From Levilactobacillus koreensis JCM 16448 (lineage in GTDB: Bacteria; Bacillota; Bacilli; Lactobacillales; Lactobacillaceae): a DNA stretch of 64,000 nucleotides. Shown piece by piece: positions 39,887 to 48,714 of this stretch. Both the position numbers and the translations under genes were made by a program. The notes beneath the pieces are model-generated. The model was not told where the DNA came from. It worked only from the letters and a program-made list of their open reading frames with translations, and made no database searches. Location of the stretch: assembly GCF_001435525.1 (NCBI RefSeq), contig NZ_AZDP01000064.1:14210-78209 (forward strand), written 5' to 3'. The stretch's first letter is position 1; every line of letters begins with the position of its first letter.

Positions 39887-41209
39887 TTGGTAAAAACGTA
39901 TACTGAGGCTCTGCAGTTCATTCACGGCAGAGACCGCTTCAAGAAGAAGCCCACGCTGAAGCGAATGCGGCAGTTTATGCACGCTCTGGGGGACCCGCAG
40001 GAGCGGTTGAAAAATATGATCCACGTGGCCGGCACCAACGGCAAGGGGTCTACGGTCGCTTTCTTACGGGACCTATTCATGGCCGAGGGGCAGACGGTTG
40101 GCACCTTTACCTCGCCGTTTATTACGCGGTTTAACGAACGGATCAGCACGGATGGTCAGCCCATCAGTGACGATAATCTGGTGACCATGGTCAACCGAAT
40201 TCAACCTGTGGTGGCGCGATTAGATCAGGAATTAGCCGAAGAGGGGCCAACGGAATTTGAGATCGATACGGCCCTGATGTTTTGTTACTTCGCCAGTCAT
40301 CCCGTGGATATTGTGATCGTCGAAGTTGGGCTGGGTGGACTGTATGACTCAACCAACATTATTCAACCGACCGTGTCCGTGATTACCACAATTGGTATGG
40401 ATCATATGAAAATCTTGGGTGACACGATTCCTAAGATTGCCGCGCAGAAGGCCGGCATCATCAAGCCCGGTGTGCCCGTGGTCTGCGGACGGTTGACACC
40501 GGATGCACTGGAAGTCATGGATCAGACGGCCGCTAAGAATCAGACCGAGGTGCGGGCGCTGGACCGAGATTTCCACGTTCAGAATCAACCGGAACCCGGG
40601 TGGGGTGAGCGCTTTGACTACACCTGGAATGACTTACGCTGGCGGCATTTAGAAGTCGACCTACTTGGCCAATATCAAATCGACAACGCGGCGACGGCTC
40701 TTACGGCATTCGTCACGTATCATCAGTTGCGCGAGCTCCCATATGACATTGCCGACATTCGTACCGGACTGAAGCACACCGCGTGGCCGGGTCGGTTTGA
40801 ACGGTTAGCAAACGAACCTCTGATTGCCATCGACGGTGCCCACAATGAGCCCGCCATGGTTGAAATGGTCCGGTTGTTACGGCAACACTTTAAGCAACAC
40901 GATATTTACATTGTGCTGGCGGTTCTGGCCGACAAGCAGTACGGAAAGATGGTGCGGACCTTATTGAAGGTGCCTAACGTCCATATCATCGTGACCCAAT
41001 TTCAGGGGCCAGGTAAGCGGGCAGCCGCGACGCCTCAGGCATTGGAAGACGCGGTGGCAGCGAACCAACGAGTCACCATGGCGACCGATTGGCCGAGTGC
41101 CTTAAAAGAAGCGATGGCAAACATTTCAGCCGATGATTTAATTCTGTTGACTGGCTCACTCTACTTTATTTCGGAAGTTCGGCAATATTTTAAAGAATCT
41201 GACGAATAA
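39887..41209 (+). CDS. folC: bifunctional folylpolyglutamate/dihydrofolate synthase
   Basis: This Mur-ligase-family enzyme adds glutamate to (dihydro)folates, making them usable and retained. It has 440 residues with the P-loop GTNGKGS at 49-55, the family segment TSPFITRFNERI, and the C-terminal domain starting near IDGAHNEPAMVEM. The TTG start follows GGGAGG. radC lies 41 bases downstream in the same direction. Confidence 0.94.
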   Translation: MVKTYTEALQFIHGRDRFKKKPTLKRMRQFMHALGDPQERLKNMIHVAGTNGKGSTVAFLRDLFMAEGQTVGTFTSPFITRFNERISTDGQPISDDNLVTMVNRIQPVVARLDQELAEEGPTEFEIDTALMFCYFASHPVDIVIVEVGLGGLYDSTNIIQPTVSVITTIGMDHMKILGDTIPKIAAQKAGIIKPGVPVVCGRLTPDALEVMDQTAAKNQTEVRALDRDFHVQNQPEPGWGERFDYTWNDLRWRHLEVDLLGQYQIDNAATALTAFVTYHQLRELPYDIADIRTGLKHTAWPGRFERLANEPLIAIDGAHNEPAMVEMVRLLRQHFKQHDIYIVLAVLADKQYGKMVRTLLKVPNVHIIVTQFQGPGKRAAATPQALEDAVAANQRVTMATDWPSALKEAMANISADDLILLTGSLYFISEVRQYFKESDE

Positions 41210-41250
41210 TTCGTCTCCTTTTACGGAGTTAACTGTAAGGGGATGAGTTG

Positions 41251-41916
41251 ATGCAACGAGTAAGGGTAACGAGTCATACGGAGCGCCAACTGGTCGGGCA
41301 GATTCTGACGCAGTTGGGATTAGTCACGGCTAAGGAGACCGACCGCTTCTTTCACTACTTCCATAGTGTCGCGGACCTCCGCTATGCGAGTCGGCGGCAA
41401 ACGCAGCGCTATATTGCGGGTCACAACAAGCGGTTAGCATTATTGACGGCTATCGACCTAGGACGTTGGGCGCAGCAGGCACCACGGTTGATCCTGGGGG
41501 AGATATTGGCCAGCAGTCAGCTCGGCCAGCTGTTGATGGATGACCTGCGTTATGTGCCGCAGGAGCGTCTGGAAGTATTAGTGGTCGACGCCAAGCATCA
41601 GATTATCGACCGCCAGATCGTCTTTCAGGGGACGTTAGACAGTTGTCCGGTCCATCCCCGCGAAATCTTTCGAGTAGCCGTGCTAGCGGGCGGATCAGCC
41701 ATCGTGATCGCCCATAATCATCCTAGCGGGGTCGCGGAGCCATCGGCCAATGACCTGCGGTTTATGCGACGACTGGCCCATTGTGGGGAATTGATGGGTA
41801 TTCCATTACTGGATGGTTTTGTCATTGGGCTAACCACCTACTTTAGTCTCCGCGAGACCGGTCAGTTGCCGGTCGCCCAGGGGGTAAATGAGTCAGAACC
41901 TTTAAAAACTGATTAA
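41251..41916 (+). CDS. radC: RadC family JAB-domain protein
   Basis: The 221-residue protein has an N-terminal helical region and a JAB1/MPN-like metalloprotease fold with the zinc motif HNHPSG at 155-160 followed by SANDLRF. The old DNA repair assignment is not well supported, so the function is uncertain. I use the ATG at 41251, after GGGGATGAG. The position before mreB is conserved in Firmicutes. Confidence 0.92.
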   Translation: MQRVRVTSHTERQLVGQILTQLGLVTAKETDRFFHYFHSVADLRYASRRQTQRYIAGHNKRLALLTAIDLGRWAQQAPRLILGEILASSQLGQLLMDDLRYVPQERLEVLVVDAKHQIIDRQIVFQGTLDSCPVHPREIFRVAVLAGGSAIVIAHNHPSGVAEPSANDLRFMRRLAHCGELMGIPLLDGFVIGLTTYFSLRETGQLPVAQGVNESEPLKTD

Positions 41917-41994
41917 AATCGCTCTTTGCTATTTCTTTCTCGTTAAAAGTTCGGTATTCTTGACATTGACGACGTGTTCTCACGTAGATAGGTA

Positions 41995-42003
41995 TGTTAT
42001 AAT
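41995..42003 (+). promoter_or_regulatory. extended -10 promoter of the mre operon
   Basis: TGTTATAAT is a perfect extended -10 element. The -35 region at the usual distance is poor (TGTTCT), which an extended -10 can offset. The leader to the mreB start would be about 60 bases. Confidence 0.5.
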
Positions 42004-42067
42004 ACGTCTATCAATGAATAAGACAAAGCATATTAATATTTTGTTGACAATGAAGGGATGAAACACA

Positions 42068-43072
42068 GTGTTCGGATTAGGAACGAAAAATATTGGGATC
42101 GATTTAGGTACCGCCAATACAATTGTGTACGTTGACGGTAAAGGAATCGTTCTTCGCGAACCTTCTGTTGTCGCCAAGAACACAAAGTCTGGGGAAATTG
42201 TGTCCGTTGGTGAAGACGCTCGAGCAATGATTGGCCGGACTCCGGCAAGCATTGTTGCCATTCGGCCCATGAAGGATGGGGTTATCGCCGATTACGATAC
42301 AACGGTTGCCATGATGAAGTACTTCATCGACAAGACAGTTGGTCGTTCAGGTGGTAAGCCTTACGTTATGGTTTGTGTGCCAAGCGGTGTAACGGAAGTT
42401 GAAAAGCGGGCCGTCATTGACGCAACCCGTGTTGCTGGTGCTCGTGATGCATACGTCATCGAAGAACCATTTGCTGCGGCCATTGGTGCCGGGTTGCCCG
42501 TTATGGACCCAACCGGTAGTATGGTTGTCGACATTGGTGGTGGGACGACCGACGTAGCCACGATTTCCTTAGGTGGGATCGTTTCTAGTCGTTCAATCCG
42601 AATGGCTGGCGACAAGCTGGATGACGCCATTTCGACGTACGTCCGCTCGAACTTCAATTTGTTGATTGGTGAACGGACGGCTGAAAAGCTGAAGATGGAC
42701 ATTGGTTCCGCTTCGGTTGAAGATGCCGCTAAGATCGAAGGTGCCACGATTCGGGGCCGCGACTTAGTGACTGGTTTGCCAAAAGCAATTGAAGTCTCAG
42801 CGGTCGACGTGGCGAAGGCCATCCAGGAACCCGTTCAGGCAGTTATTACGGCAATCAAAGAAACACTCGAAGAAACTTCACCAGAAATCGCCGCTGACGT
42901 GATCGATCACGGCATCGTGTTAACTGGTGGTGGGGCATTACTCAAGAACTTCTCAGAAGTGATTGCGGATGCAACTAAGGTTCCGGTCTCCATTGCAAAT
43001 GATCCGCTGGATTGTGTGGCAGCTGGTACTGGTGAATCCTTAAAGAGTATCGATGTCATGAAGAAAAAATAG
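42068..43072 (+). CDS. mreB: rod shape-determining protein MreB
   Basis: This actin homologue organises wall elongation with MreC, MreD, RodA and RodZ. Its 334 residues have [28 protein letters not shown] and [12 protein letters not shown]. The GTG start follows GAAGGGATG. It is the first gene of mreBCD-minCD. The second MreB paralogue of the window is at 11872. Confidence 0.96.
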   Translation: MFGLGTKNIGIDLGTANTIVYVDGKGIVLREPSVVAKNTKSGEIVSVGEDARAMIGRTPASIVAIRPMKDGVIADYDTTVAMMKYFIDKTVGRSGGKPYVMVCVPSGVTEVEKRAVIDATRVAGARDAYVIEEPFAAAIGAGLPVMDPTGSMVVDIGGGTTDVATISLGGIVSSRSIRMAGDKLDDAISTYVRSNFNLLIGERTAEKLKMDIGSASVEDAAKIEGATIRGRDLVTGLPKAIEVSAVDVAKAIQEPVQAVITAIKETLEETSPEIAADVIDHGIVLTGGGALLKNFSEVIADATKVPVSIANDPLDCVAAGTGESLKSIDVMKKK

Positions 43073-43077
43073 GGACT

Positions 43078-43106
43078 AGCGGGAAGGCAGCTTCCCGCTT
43101 CTTTAT
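43078..43106 (+). terminator. attenuator-like hairpin between mreB and mreC
   Basis: AGCGGGAAG and CTTCCCGCT form a perfect stem followed by TCTTTATT. Placed inside the operon, it could lower expression of mreC and later genes relative to mreB (inference). Confidence 0.65.
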
Positions 43107-43161
43107 TGTGACGGTATGCTTATCAATTTAATGAACATACCGAACAAGATGGAGGTCAAAC

Positions 43162-44013
43162 ATGCAGAAATTTTCTTTCAATCGGCGACTGGTCATTATC
43201 ATTGTCTGCTTGATTGTTAGCTTTGCTTTGATGACGGTGTCCGTAACTATTCGTAATAAGAAGTCAACGCCACCACTGATTCAGCAATTTGGCAATGATA
43301 TTGTTGGGCTGGTCGACCGGGTCGTTGCGTTACCTACCAACGGTCTGAGCAGTTCAGTGAGTTCCATTTCGGAGCTGTTGAACACGTATCAAGAAAACCA
43401 GCAACTCAAGCAACAGGTCAGTGAACTGGCACAGACTAAGGTGCGGGACCAGACCCTCGCCAAAGAAAACAAGCAGTTGAAAAAAGAACTCGAGTTAAAC
43501 GCGTCGTTGACGGACTACACAGCCGTTTCCGCCGCTGTAATCACGCGGACACCATCGTCTTGGCAAAACCAAGTGGTCATTAACAAGGGGGCCGCATCGG
43601 GGGTTGAGAAGAACATGCCCGTGATGTCTGGTTCCGGTCTGATTGGCCGAATCGCCGAAGTGAACAAGACCAACTCTAAAGTTGAATTGATCACGGATAA
43701 CAACGATTCCGCCAACCGATTTGCCGTCCAGATTACCACCAAGTCCGGGGCCACGGTCAACGGGGTGCTGAGTGGCTATAAGTCAACGACGGGGCAGATC
43801 ACGATGGACAACATTACGACTAAGGCTAAGCTCAGTAAGGGCGACAAGGTCGTGACGAGTGGTCTCGGTGGTGTGACGCCTAAGGGCCTGTATGTCGGGA
43901 CGGTCGCCAAGGCTTCGGGTTCTGATTACGGTTTAGCAACTAAACTTTATATCACACCTGCAACGGACCTGAGCAGCCTAAACGTTGTGACGGTAGCCGT
44001 TACGAAACAGTAG
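43162..44013 (+). CDS. mreC: rod shape-determining protein MreC
   Basis: The 283-residue protein has an N-terminal membrane helix (LVIIIVCLIVSFALMTVSVTI), a coiled coil (about 75-112) and paired beta domains outside the membrane (VSAAVITRTPSSWQNQVVINKGAASGVEKNMPVMSGSGLIGRI). It links the cytoplasmic actin to wall synthases. The ATG follows GATGGAGG. Confidence 0.95.
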   Translation: MQKFSFNRRLVIIIVCLIVSFALMTVSVTIRNKKSTPPLIQQFGNDIVGLVDRVVALPTNGLSSSVSSISELLNTYQENQQLKQQVSELAQTKVRDQTLAKENKQLKKELELNASLTDYTAVSAAVITRTPSSWQNQVVINKGAASGVEKNMPVMSGSGLIGRIAEVNKTNSKVELITDNNDSANRFAVQITTKSGATVNGVLSGYKSTTGQITMDNITTKAKLSKGDKVVTSGLGGVTPKGLYVGTVAKASGSDYGLATKLYITPATDLSSLNVVTVAVTKQ

Positions 44014-44025
44014 GGGGGATAAGTC

Positions 44026-44559
44026 GTGTATCGATTATCAAAGTTACGCTTCGGCTTTCCCATTGGGTTATTCCTACTGCTCCTGTTAGATGGGTCGATC
44101 AGTCAGAGCTTTAGTGTGCAATTATTTCACTATCCGTCGGCGATGGTCAGTCATCTCGTCGTATTGTGGCTGGTTTGCGGTGCCATTTTCGAGGCCGACC
44201 AGGGTGAAGCTTACCCGATGCCATTAGCGTCGTGGGCAGCCGTCGCAGGCGCCGTCTTTGACTTGTACTACACCGGTATTTTCGGGGTGTACGTCTTTGT
44301 CTTCCCCGTGGTCATCTACGTGACGCGGCGGTTAGTGCTGTACATTCGGCCTAACTTTTTGAGTGGCCTGTTGATCTACTTCATCGACATTACCATTGTG
44401 GAAGCGTTGGGGTACCTGGCAAGTCGGGCGATTCATTTGACGACGATGTCTGGGAGTTCATTTTTGGTGAACACTTTAGGGCCCACACTTGCCTTTAACC
44501 TGGCAATGTTTGTAATTTTATATTTCCCCATTCGATGGGTGTATAATTGGCTAAAATAG
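44026..44559 (+). CDS. mreD: rod shape-determining protein MreD
   Basis: The 177-residue polytopic membrane protein has about five helices and the family motif AVFDLYYTGIFGVYVFVFPVVIYVTR. The GTG start follows AGGGGGGATAA. It is 12 bases after mreC; its stop codon directly adjoins the minC ribosome site. Confidence 0.93.
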   Translation: MYRLSKLRFGFPIGLFLLLLLDGSISQSFSVQLFHYPSAMVSHLVVLWLVCGAIFEADQGEAYPMPLASWAAVAGAVFDLYYTGIFGVYVFVFPVVIYVTRRLVLYIRPNFLSGLLIYFIDITIVEALGYLASRAIHLTTMSGSSFLVNTLGPTLAFNLAMFVILYFPIRWVYNWLK

Positions 44560-44577
44560 GTGAAGGGAACGAACGCT

Positions 44578-45246
44578 ATGCAAGCTGCCGTATTACGGGG
44601 AACGCAAAACGGCTATGATTTGGTGCTCAAACAGTCGGCAAGTTTGGACCAAATCTTGGTCGATCTAAAAGCACTACTAGAAAATCTCAAGGTCGATCCG
44701 CAGGTGATGGATACCAAAGTTTCTTTGGATGTCTTGACTGAGGACCGTATTTTGACGGCCGATGAGAAAACTAAAATTGAACAACTTGTGGCGGGTTATC
44801 CGCGATTTGAAATTCATAAGATTGCGGCGAACGTGATTACGTTGGCGGATGCACTTCAGCTCCGCGAGCGGGAGAACGTTCACTTATTGAGCAAAGTCAT
44901 TCGTAACGGTCAAGAAGTGGTCATGCAAGGAGATATCTTGTTTCTGGGCACGATTCACGAAGGTGGTAAGCTCCGGACAAGTGGCAATATCTTTTCCATG
45001 GGTAACGTCGCCGGAATTCTTCAAGCGGGTTATCCCGATGATGAATCCAAGCTGATTATGGGAAATCTTCAGACGGCACAACAAGTCCGCATTGCAGAAC
45101 AGTTTGACATCGTTGAACCAGAGCAACTGACTGATTCGCGGCAAACCATCGCTTACGTTAACGACCTACACGTTTTGTCGTATGGTAAGCTTGAGCAATT
45201 AAAGAAGATCAATCCAAAGTTGTATAACCAGATTGGAGGAATTTAG
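44578..45246 (+). CDS. minC: septum site-determining protein MinC
   Basis: MinC, activated by MinD, blocks FtsZ assembly away from midcell. The protein has 222 residues: an N-terminal domain (AAVLRGTQNGYDLVLKQSASLDQILVDLKALL) and a C-terminal beta-helix (GDILFLGTIHEGGKLRTSGNIFSMGNVAGILQAG). I start at the ATG 44578, following GTGAAGGGA; the in-frame GTG at 44560 is part of that site. minD begins two bases after its stop. Confidence 0.92.
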   Translation: MQAAVLRGTQNGYDLVLKQSASLDQILVDLKALLENLKVDPQVMDTKVSLDVLTEDRILTADEKTKIEQLVAGYPRFEIHKIAANVITLADALQLRERENVHLLSKVIRNGQEVVMQGDILFLGTIHEGGKLRTSGNIFSMGNVAGILQAGYPDDESKLIMGNLQTAQQVRIAEQFDIVEPEQLTDSRQTIAYVNDLHVLSYGKLEQLKKINPKLYNQIGGI

Positions 45247-45248
45247 AA

Positions 45249-46055
45249 ATGGGAAAAGCAATTGTGATCACCTCCGGTAAAGGTGGTGTGGGTAAGACCA
45301 CAACGAGTGCCAACATTGGGACGGCGTTAGCCTTGATGGGCAAGCGGGTGTGCCTGATGGATCTTGACATTGGGTTACGGAACCTGGACGTGGTGTTAGG
45401 CCTCGATAATCGGATTATCTACGATATCGTGGACGTCGCCGAGGGTCGGGCTAAATTACCGCAGGCACTGGTCAAGGATAAACGCTTTGACGACAAGCTT
45501 TACCTGTTGCCGGCCGCACAAAATACCGATAAGACGGCCCTCCAACCTGAACAGGTCAAGGAAATCGTGGATGAACTGAAACCGGACTACGACTACGTGC
45601 TGATTGATTGTCCAGCCGGGATCGAACAGGGCTTCATGAACGCCGTTGCTGGTGCTGACGCGGCCATTGTGGTCACCACACCAGAAATCTCCGCCGTTCG
45701 GGATGCCGACCGGGTCGTGGGATTGTTGGAACAACATCCTTTGACCGAGGCGCCACGCCTGTTGATCAATCGGATTCGCCGGAACATGATGCAGGACGGG
45801 TCCATGATGGATATCGATGAGATCACCCATCACTTGGGCATCGAACTACTCGGCATCATCTTTGATGACGACGCGGTCATTACCACGTCCAACAAGGGTG
45901 AACCCATCGTCATGCAGACCGACAATCCAGCTTCACAAGGCTACCGCAACGTTGCTCGTCGTTTAGAGGGTGAAACGGTGCCCTTGATGAAGATCGAGGA
46001 ACAAGAGGAGACTGGTTTCTGGCACAAGGTCAGTGGCTGGTTCCATCGCGGTTAG
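45249..46055 (+). CDS. minD: septum site-determining ATPase MinD
   Basis: This membrane-bound ParA-type ATPase recruits MinC. Its 268 residues have the deviant Walker A GKGGVGKT at 10-17 and a C-terminal amphipathic membrane-targeting helix (GFWHKVSGWFHRG). GGAGGAATTTAG precedes the ATG. No minE is seen; Firmicutes use DivIVA/MinJ-type topology factors instead. Confidence 0.96.
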   Translation: MGKAIVITSGKGGVGKTTTSANIGTALALMGKRVCLMDLDIGLRNLDVVLGLDNRIIYDIVDVAEGRAKLPQALVKDKRFDDKLYLLPAAQNTDKTALQPEQVKEIVDELKPDYDYVLIDCPAGIEQGFMNAVAGADAAIVVTTPEISAVRDADRVVGLLEQHPLTEAPRLLINRIRRNMMQDGSMMDIDEITHHLGIELLGIIFDDDAVITTSNKGEPIVMQTDNPASQGYRNVARRLEGETVPLMKIEEQEETGFWHKVSGWFHRG

Positions 46056-46080
46056 TATAAAATTTTAAAATTTAGAGATT

Positions 46081-46116
46081 GGTCGGTTGCGCTTTAGCGT
46101 GGCTGGCCTTTTTTGT
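46081..46116 (+). terminator. terminator of the mre-min operon
   Basis: GGTCGGTTGCGC and GCGTGGCTGGCC pair around TTTA, followed by T6. Confidence 0.85.
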
Positions 46117-46159
46117 TGTTCAATTCTGAAGTGTTAGGAGCAGGGTAGGTGTAAACTGG

Positions 46160-46350
46160 TCGCACTGCGGCTGCCAGAGATTCCGCCTGCTTTGGGGACA
46201 CTTCGGACTGAGAATCGGTCCTCTCGCTTTGAAGCCACACAAGAACCGTGTGTCTTCAAAGTCGCCGTGATGTAAACTGGCTGAGAAACACCAGTTAACA
46301 TCACCTCCACGGCCGGCTACATCCCTGGCTTCCTTCGGCTTAGATTGAGC
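46160..46350 (-). repeat. family A structured repeat, copy A8
   Basis: This is a full copy. On the - strand hairpin 1 is GTGATGTTAACTGG/CCAGTTTACATCAC (genomic 46291-46304 and 46267-46280), perfectly paired apart from the conserved U-U mismatch. Hairpin 2 is CTTTGAAG/CTTCAAAG extended by ACACAC/GTGTGG; hairpin 3 is GGAC/GTCC. It faces A9 left end to left end. Confidence 0.85.
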
Positions 46351-46645
46351 GTTGCCAATTCAAACGTTAATTTTAAGATTACTCGAATTTTTTTATTGTG
46401 ATCGTTAGTCGGCGTACATACACAATCAGTATCCCTGAACAATACAGCCTGGGAGTTCAATTGGTCATGTGTTGAGTTTGTCGTTAATCTCCTCTTTTCG
46501 ACGGTTGGGATAGTCTTAGCGGTATTTTTACTGGTTAGTTTGAGTATTACTGTTCACACTATCGTTTTTGGAATAAGGATTTGTTTGTTTGGGATTACAG
46601 TGAATGGCTAAGGGGACTTTGGCCCTCAACGTTTATCATGGAAAA
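46351..46645. other. spacer between inverted repeats A8 and A9
   Basis: About 295 AT-rich bases with no ORF preceded by a ribosome site. I see no clear similarity to the A2/A3 or A6/A7 spacers. Confidence 0.4.
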
Positions 46646-46840
46646 AATCAGTCCGAGCCGGAGGAGGTCAGGGGTGCAGCCAGCCGTAGTAACCTTGTTA
46701 GCTAGCCGCTGGCTAGCTAACAAGATGGGCGACTTTTAAGACGGGTGGAGTTCCCGGCTTAAAAGCGAGCGAGAAGACTGGTGGTTTTCCAGGCTGAAGC
46801 GTCCCCACAGCAGGCGGAACCCCTGACAGCCGGAGTGCGG
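46646..46840 (+). repeat. family A structured repeat, copy A9
   Basis: This is a full copy. Hairpin 1 pairs 46694-46707 (CTTGTTAGCTAGCC) with 46711-46724 (GGCTAGCTAACAAG). Hairpin 2 is CTTTTAAG/CTTAAAAG extended by CGGG/CCCG, where A1 has CACG/CGTG. Hairpin 3 is ACTGG/CCAGG. It precedes the T-box leader of the ABC operon. Confidence 0.85.
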
Positions 46841-46967
46841 CAATTTTTAACCGATATTTGTTTCTATAGGCACTGTCAGAATTTAGCCAACAACTCCCAA
46901 TTTAAAGCTAAGGTGAAAATAAAGACTTGACGCTAGCCAGAATTAATCGTAGTATATTGGCAATGAA

Positions 46968-47225
46968 ACAAAAGACGTTGAACAGAAGAGTAGAGTAGCT
47001 AAGGATCACCAGAAAGCCCCGCTGATGGAAACGGGCGGTCTTAGTTAATCGAACCACATCTGTGAGTTGACCGTTTGAAACGAGTAGGATGGTCCGGGGT
47101 AGCCCGTTATCGCTGGAGTTGCTTGCAACTCACTGAGGTCGTTTTAGTGATAGAACGGCGAATCAGAGGTGGAACCACGATGTGATCGTCCTCTTAGGCT
47201 TTTGGGCCTAAGGGGACTTTTTTAT
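46968..47225 (+). promoter_or_regulatory. T-box riboswitch of the ABC transporter operon, module 1 (predicted His)
   Basis: Stem I starts GACGTTGAACAGAAGAGTAG with an AGTA followed by GCTAAG, which pairs with CTTAG further on. On the 3' side GAA (47051-47053), one base, then CAC (47055-47057) is a His codon; the same GAA-N-codon offset gives Val for valS in this window. The antiterminator core is AGAGGTGGAACCACG, and the terminator hairpin 47188-47224 ends in T6. Confidence 0.85.
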
Positions 47226-47350
47226 TTATCGGGAGTCCTTCGTTGCAAGCAACTCGCTGAGTCGGCGTGGCGTGAGCCCGTCGAGTACATGAGGTGGCAC
47301 CGCGTTGATACGCCCTCTTGAGATGAAAGTCTCAAGGGGGCGTTTTTGTC
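47226..47350 (+). promoter_or_regulatory. T-box module 2: second antiterminator/terminator without Stem I
   Basis: GTTGCAAGCAACTCGCTGAG repeats the TTGCTTGCAACTCACTGAG of module 1. It is followed by TGAGGTGGCACCGCG (T-box core) and a second terminator, CGCCCTCTTGAG/CTCAAGGGGGCG with T5 at 47310-47347. No room exists for a Stem I, so this is a partial tandem duplication of the 3' half of the T-box. Confidence 0.8.
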
Positions 47351-47406
47351 GTTTAAATGCCAATTACATAACTAGCTGTTAGAGTTGTTAAAGGAGGAAG
47401 CGCACT

Positions 47407-48048
47407 ATGCATTATTTTAGCGAGATTTTACCATCATTGATTTCCGGGACTGGAATGACGTTGTCCATCTTCTTTTGGACCATCATCGTCTCAGTGCCCT
47501 TAGGTATCCTAGTTGGGTTGGGGATGAAGACTAAATTTAAGCCCTTAACGTGGCTCATCGACATTTACGTTTGGCTGATGCGGGGGACACCACTGTTACT
47601 GCAATTGATTTTCGTTTTCTATGGCTTGCCAATCATCGGTATTGTCTTCCAGCGTTACGACGCCGCTTTATTTGCCTTCATCCTGAATTACACGGCCTAC
47701 TTCGCCGAAATCTTTCGGGGTGGGTTGCAAGCCATTCCCGTTGGTCAGTACGAAAGTGCCCGGGTGCTGCGGTTGACGCGGTGGCAAACGCTACGGAAAA
47801 TCGTGATTCCCCAAGTGGTCAAAATCGTCTTACCTTCCATTGGGAACGAAGTCATTAATTTAGTCAAAGATTCCTCGCTGGTTTATGTTATCGGGTTAGG
47901 CGACTTACTCCGGGCCGGCAACGTGGCCATGGCGCGCGATGTAACGATTGCCCCAATGCTGCTCGTTGGCATTATCTATTTACTGTTAACGGCTGTCTGC
48001 ACGTTAGTTTTGCACCAGTTGGAGAAACACTACAGCGCTTGGCGTTAG
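47407..48048 (+). CDS. amino acid ABC transporter permease
   Basis: The 213-residue polar amino acid permease (HisM/GlnP type) has about five membrane helices and the EAA loop motif ESARVLRLTRWQTLRKIVIPQVVKIVLPSIGNEVINLVKDSSL. AAAGGAGGAA precedes the ATG. It is first in a three-gene operon with an ATPase and a lipoprotein. The T-box His codon suggests histidine as the substrate (inference). Confidence 0.9.
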   Translation: MHYFSEILPSLISGTGMTLSIFFWTIIVSVPLGILVGLGMKTKFKPLTWLIDIYVWLMRGTPLLLQLIFVFYGLPIIGIVFQRYDAALFAFILNYTAYFAEIFRGGLQAIPVGQYESARVLRLTRWQTLRKIVIPQVVKIVLPSIGNEVINLVKDSSLVYVIGLGDLLRAGNVAMARDVTIAPMLLVGIIYLLLTAVCTLVLHQLEKHYSAWR

Positions 48049-48066
48049 AGAAAGGATGGTCAACAT

Positions 48067-48702
48067 ATGTTAGAGCTTAAAGGAATTACGAAAAAATTTG
48101 GTGGCAAGACCATCTTGGACGGCGTTAACCTTACCGTGGAGGACGGCAAGATCTTAACGATCGTTGGCCCGTCCGGTGCGGGGAAGACCACGCTACTGCG
48201 GTGTATCAGTGGCCTGGAAGAAGTCGACAGTGGTGAATTTGTTTTGGACGGTCAGACGTTTGACCCCGCCACTAACCGCGACAACGATTCCGTTATCGGC
48301 GTTGTCTTCCAGGACTATCAACTGTTCCCCAATCTGACGGTCTTGCAAAACGTGACGTTGGCACCAACGATGGTGTTGAAGCAATCCGCTATCGACGCTA
48401 AAAAGGAAGCTAAACGGTTGCTGGATCAACTGAATCTGGGCGACAAAGCAGACCTATATCCGTACGAACTATCCGGTGGGCAAAAGCAACGGGTTGCCAT
48501 CGTGCGGGCATTGGCCATGCACCCCAAGTTACTGTGCTACGATGAACCTACCTCGGCGTTGGACCCCGACTTACGACGTGAGGTACAACAGATCATTGTG
48601 AAGCTCCGCGACGAAGGCATTACTCAGATCGTGGTCACTCATGATATTCCCTTTGCTGAAGCCATCGCTGATCAGATGATGCGAGTTGAACCTAAGGACT
48701 AG
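48067..48702 (+). CDS. amino acid ABC transporter ATP-binding protein
   Basis: The 211-residue ATPase has Walker A GPSGAGKT at 34-41, the signature LSGGQKQR and Walker B LLCYDEPTSALD, followed by the switch histidine in VVTHD. It is a little shorter than most polar amino acid transporter ATPases (about 240), with a short C-terminus after the H-loop. AAAGGATGG precedes the ATG. It pairs with the permease 18 bases upstream. Confidence 0.92.
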   Translation: MLELKGITKKFGGKTILDGVNLTVEDGKILTIVGPSGAGKTTLLRCISGLEEVDSGEFVLDGQTFDPATNRDNDSVIGVVFQDYQLFPNLTVLQNVTLAPTMVLKQSAIDAKKEAKRLLDQLNLGDKADLYPYELSGGQKQRVAIVRALAMHPKLLCYDEPTSALDPDLRREVQQIIVKLRDEGITQIVVTHDIPFAEAIADQMMRVEPKD

Positions 48703-48714
48703 GAGGCAACACGG

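Noticed and set aside
11872-43072. Two MreB-like genes as a recent duplication
   Set aside because: MreB (42068) and Mbl (11872) are old paralogues found together in many Firmicutes, each in its usual neighbourhood.
47188-47350. Two ordinary terminators ending an upstream transcript
   Set aside because: Each is preceded by a T-box core (GGTGGAACCACG, GGTGGCACCGCG) complementary to the terminator arm, so these are conditional T-box terminators.
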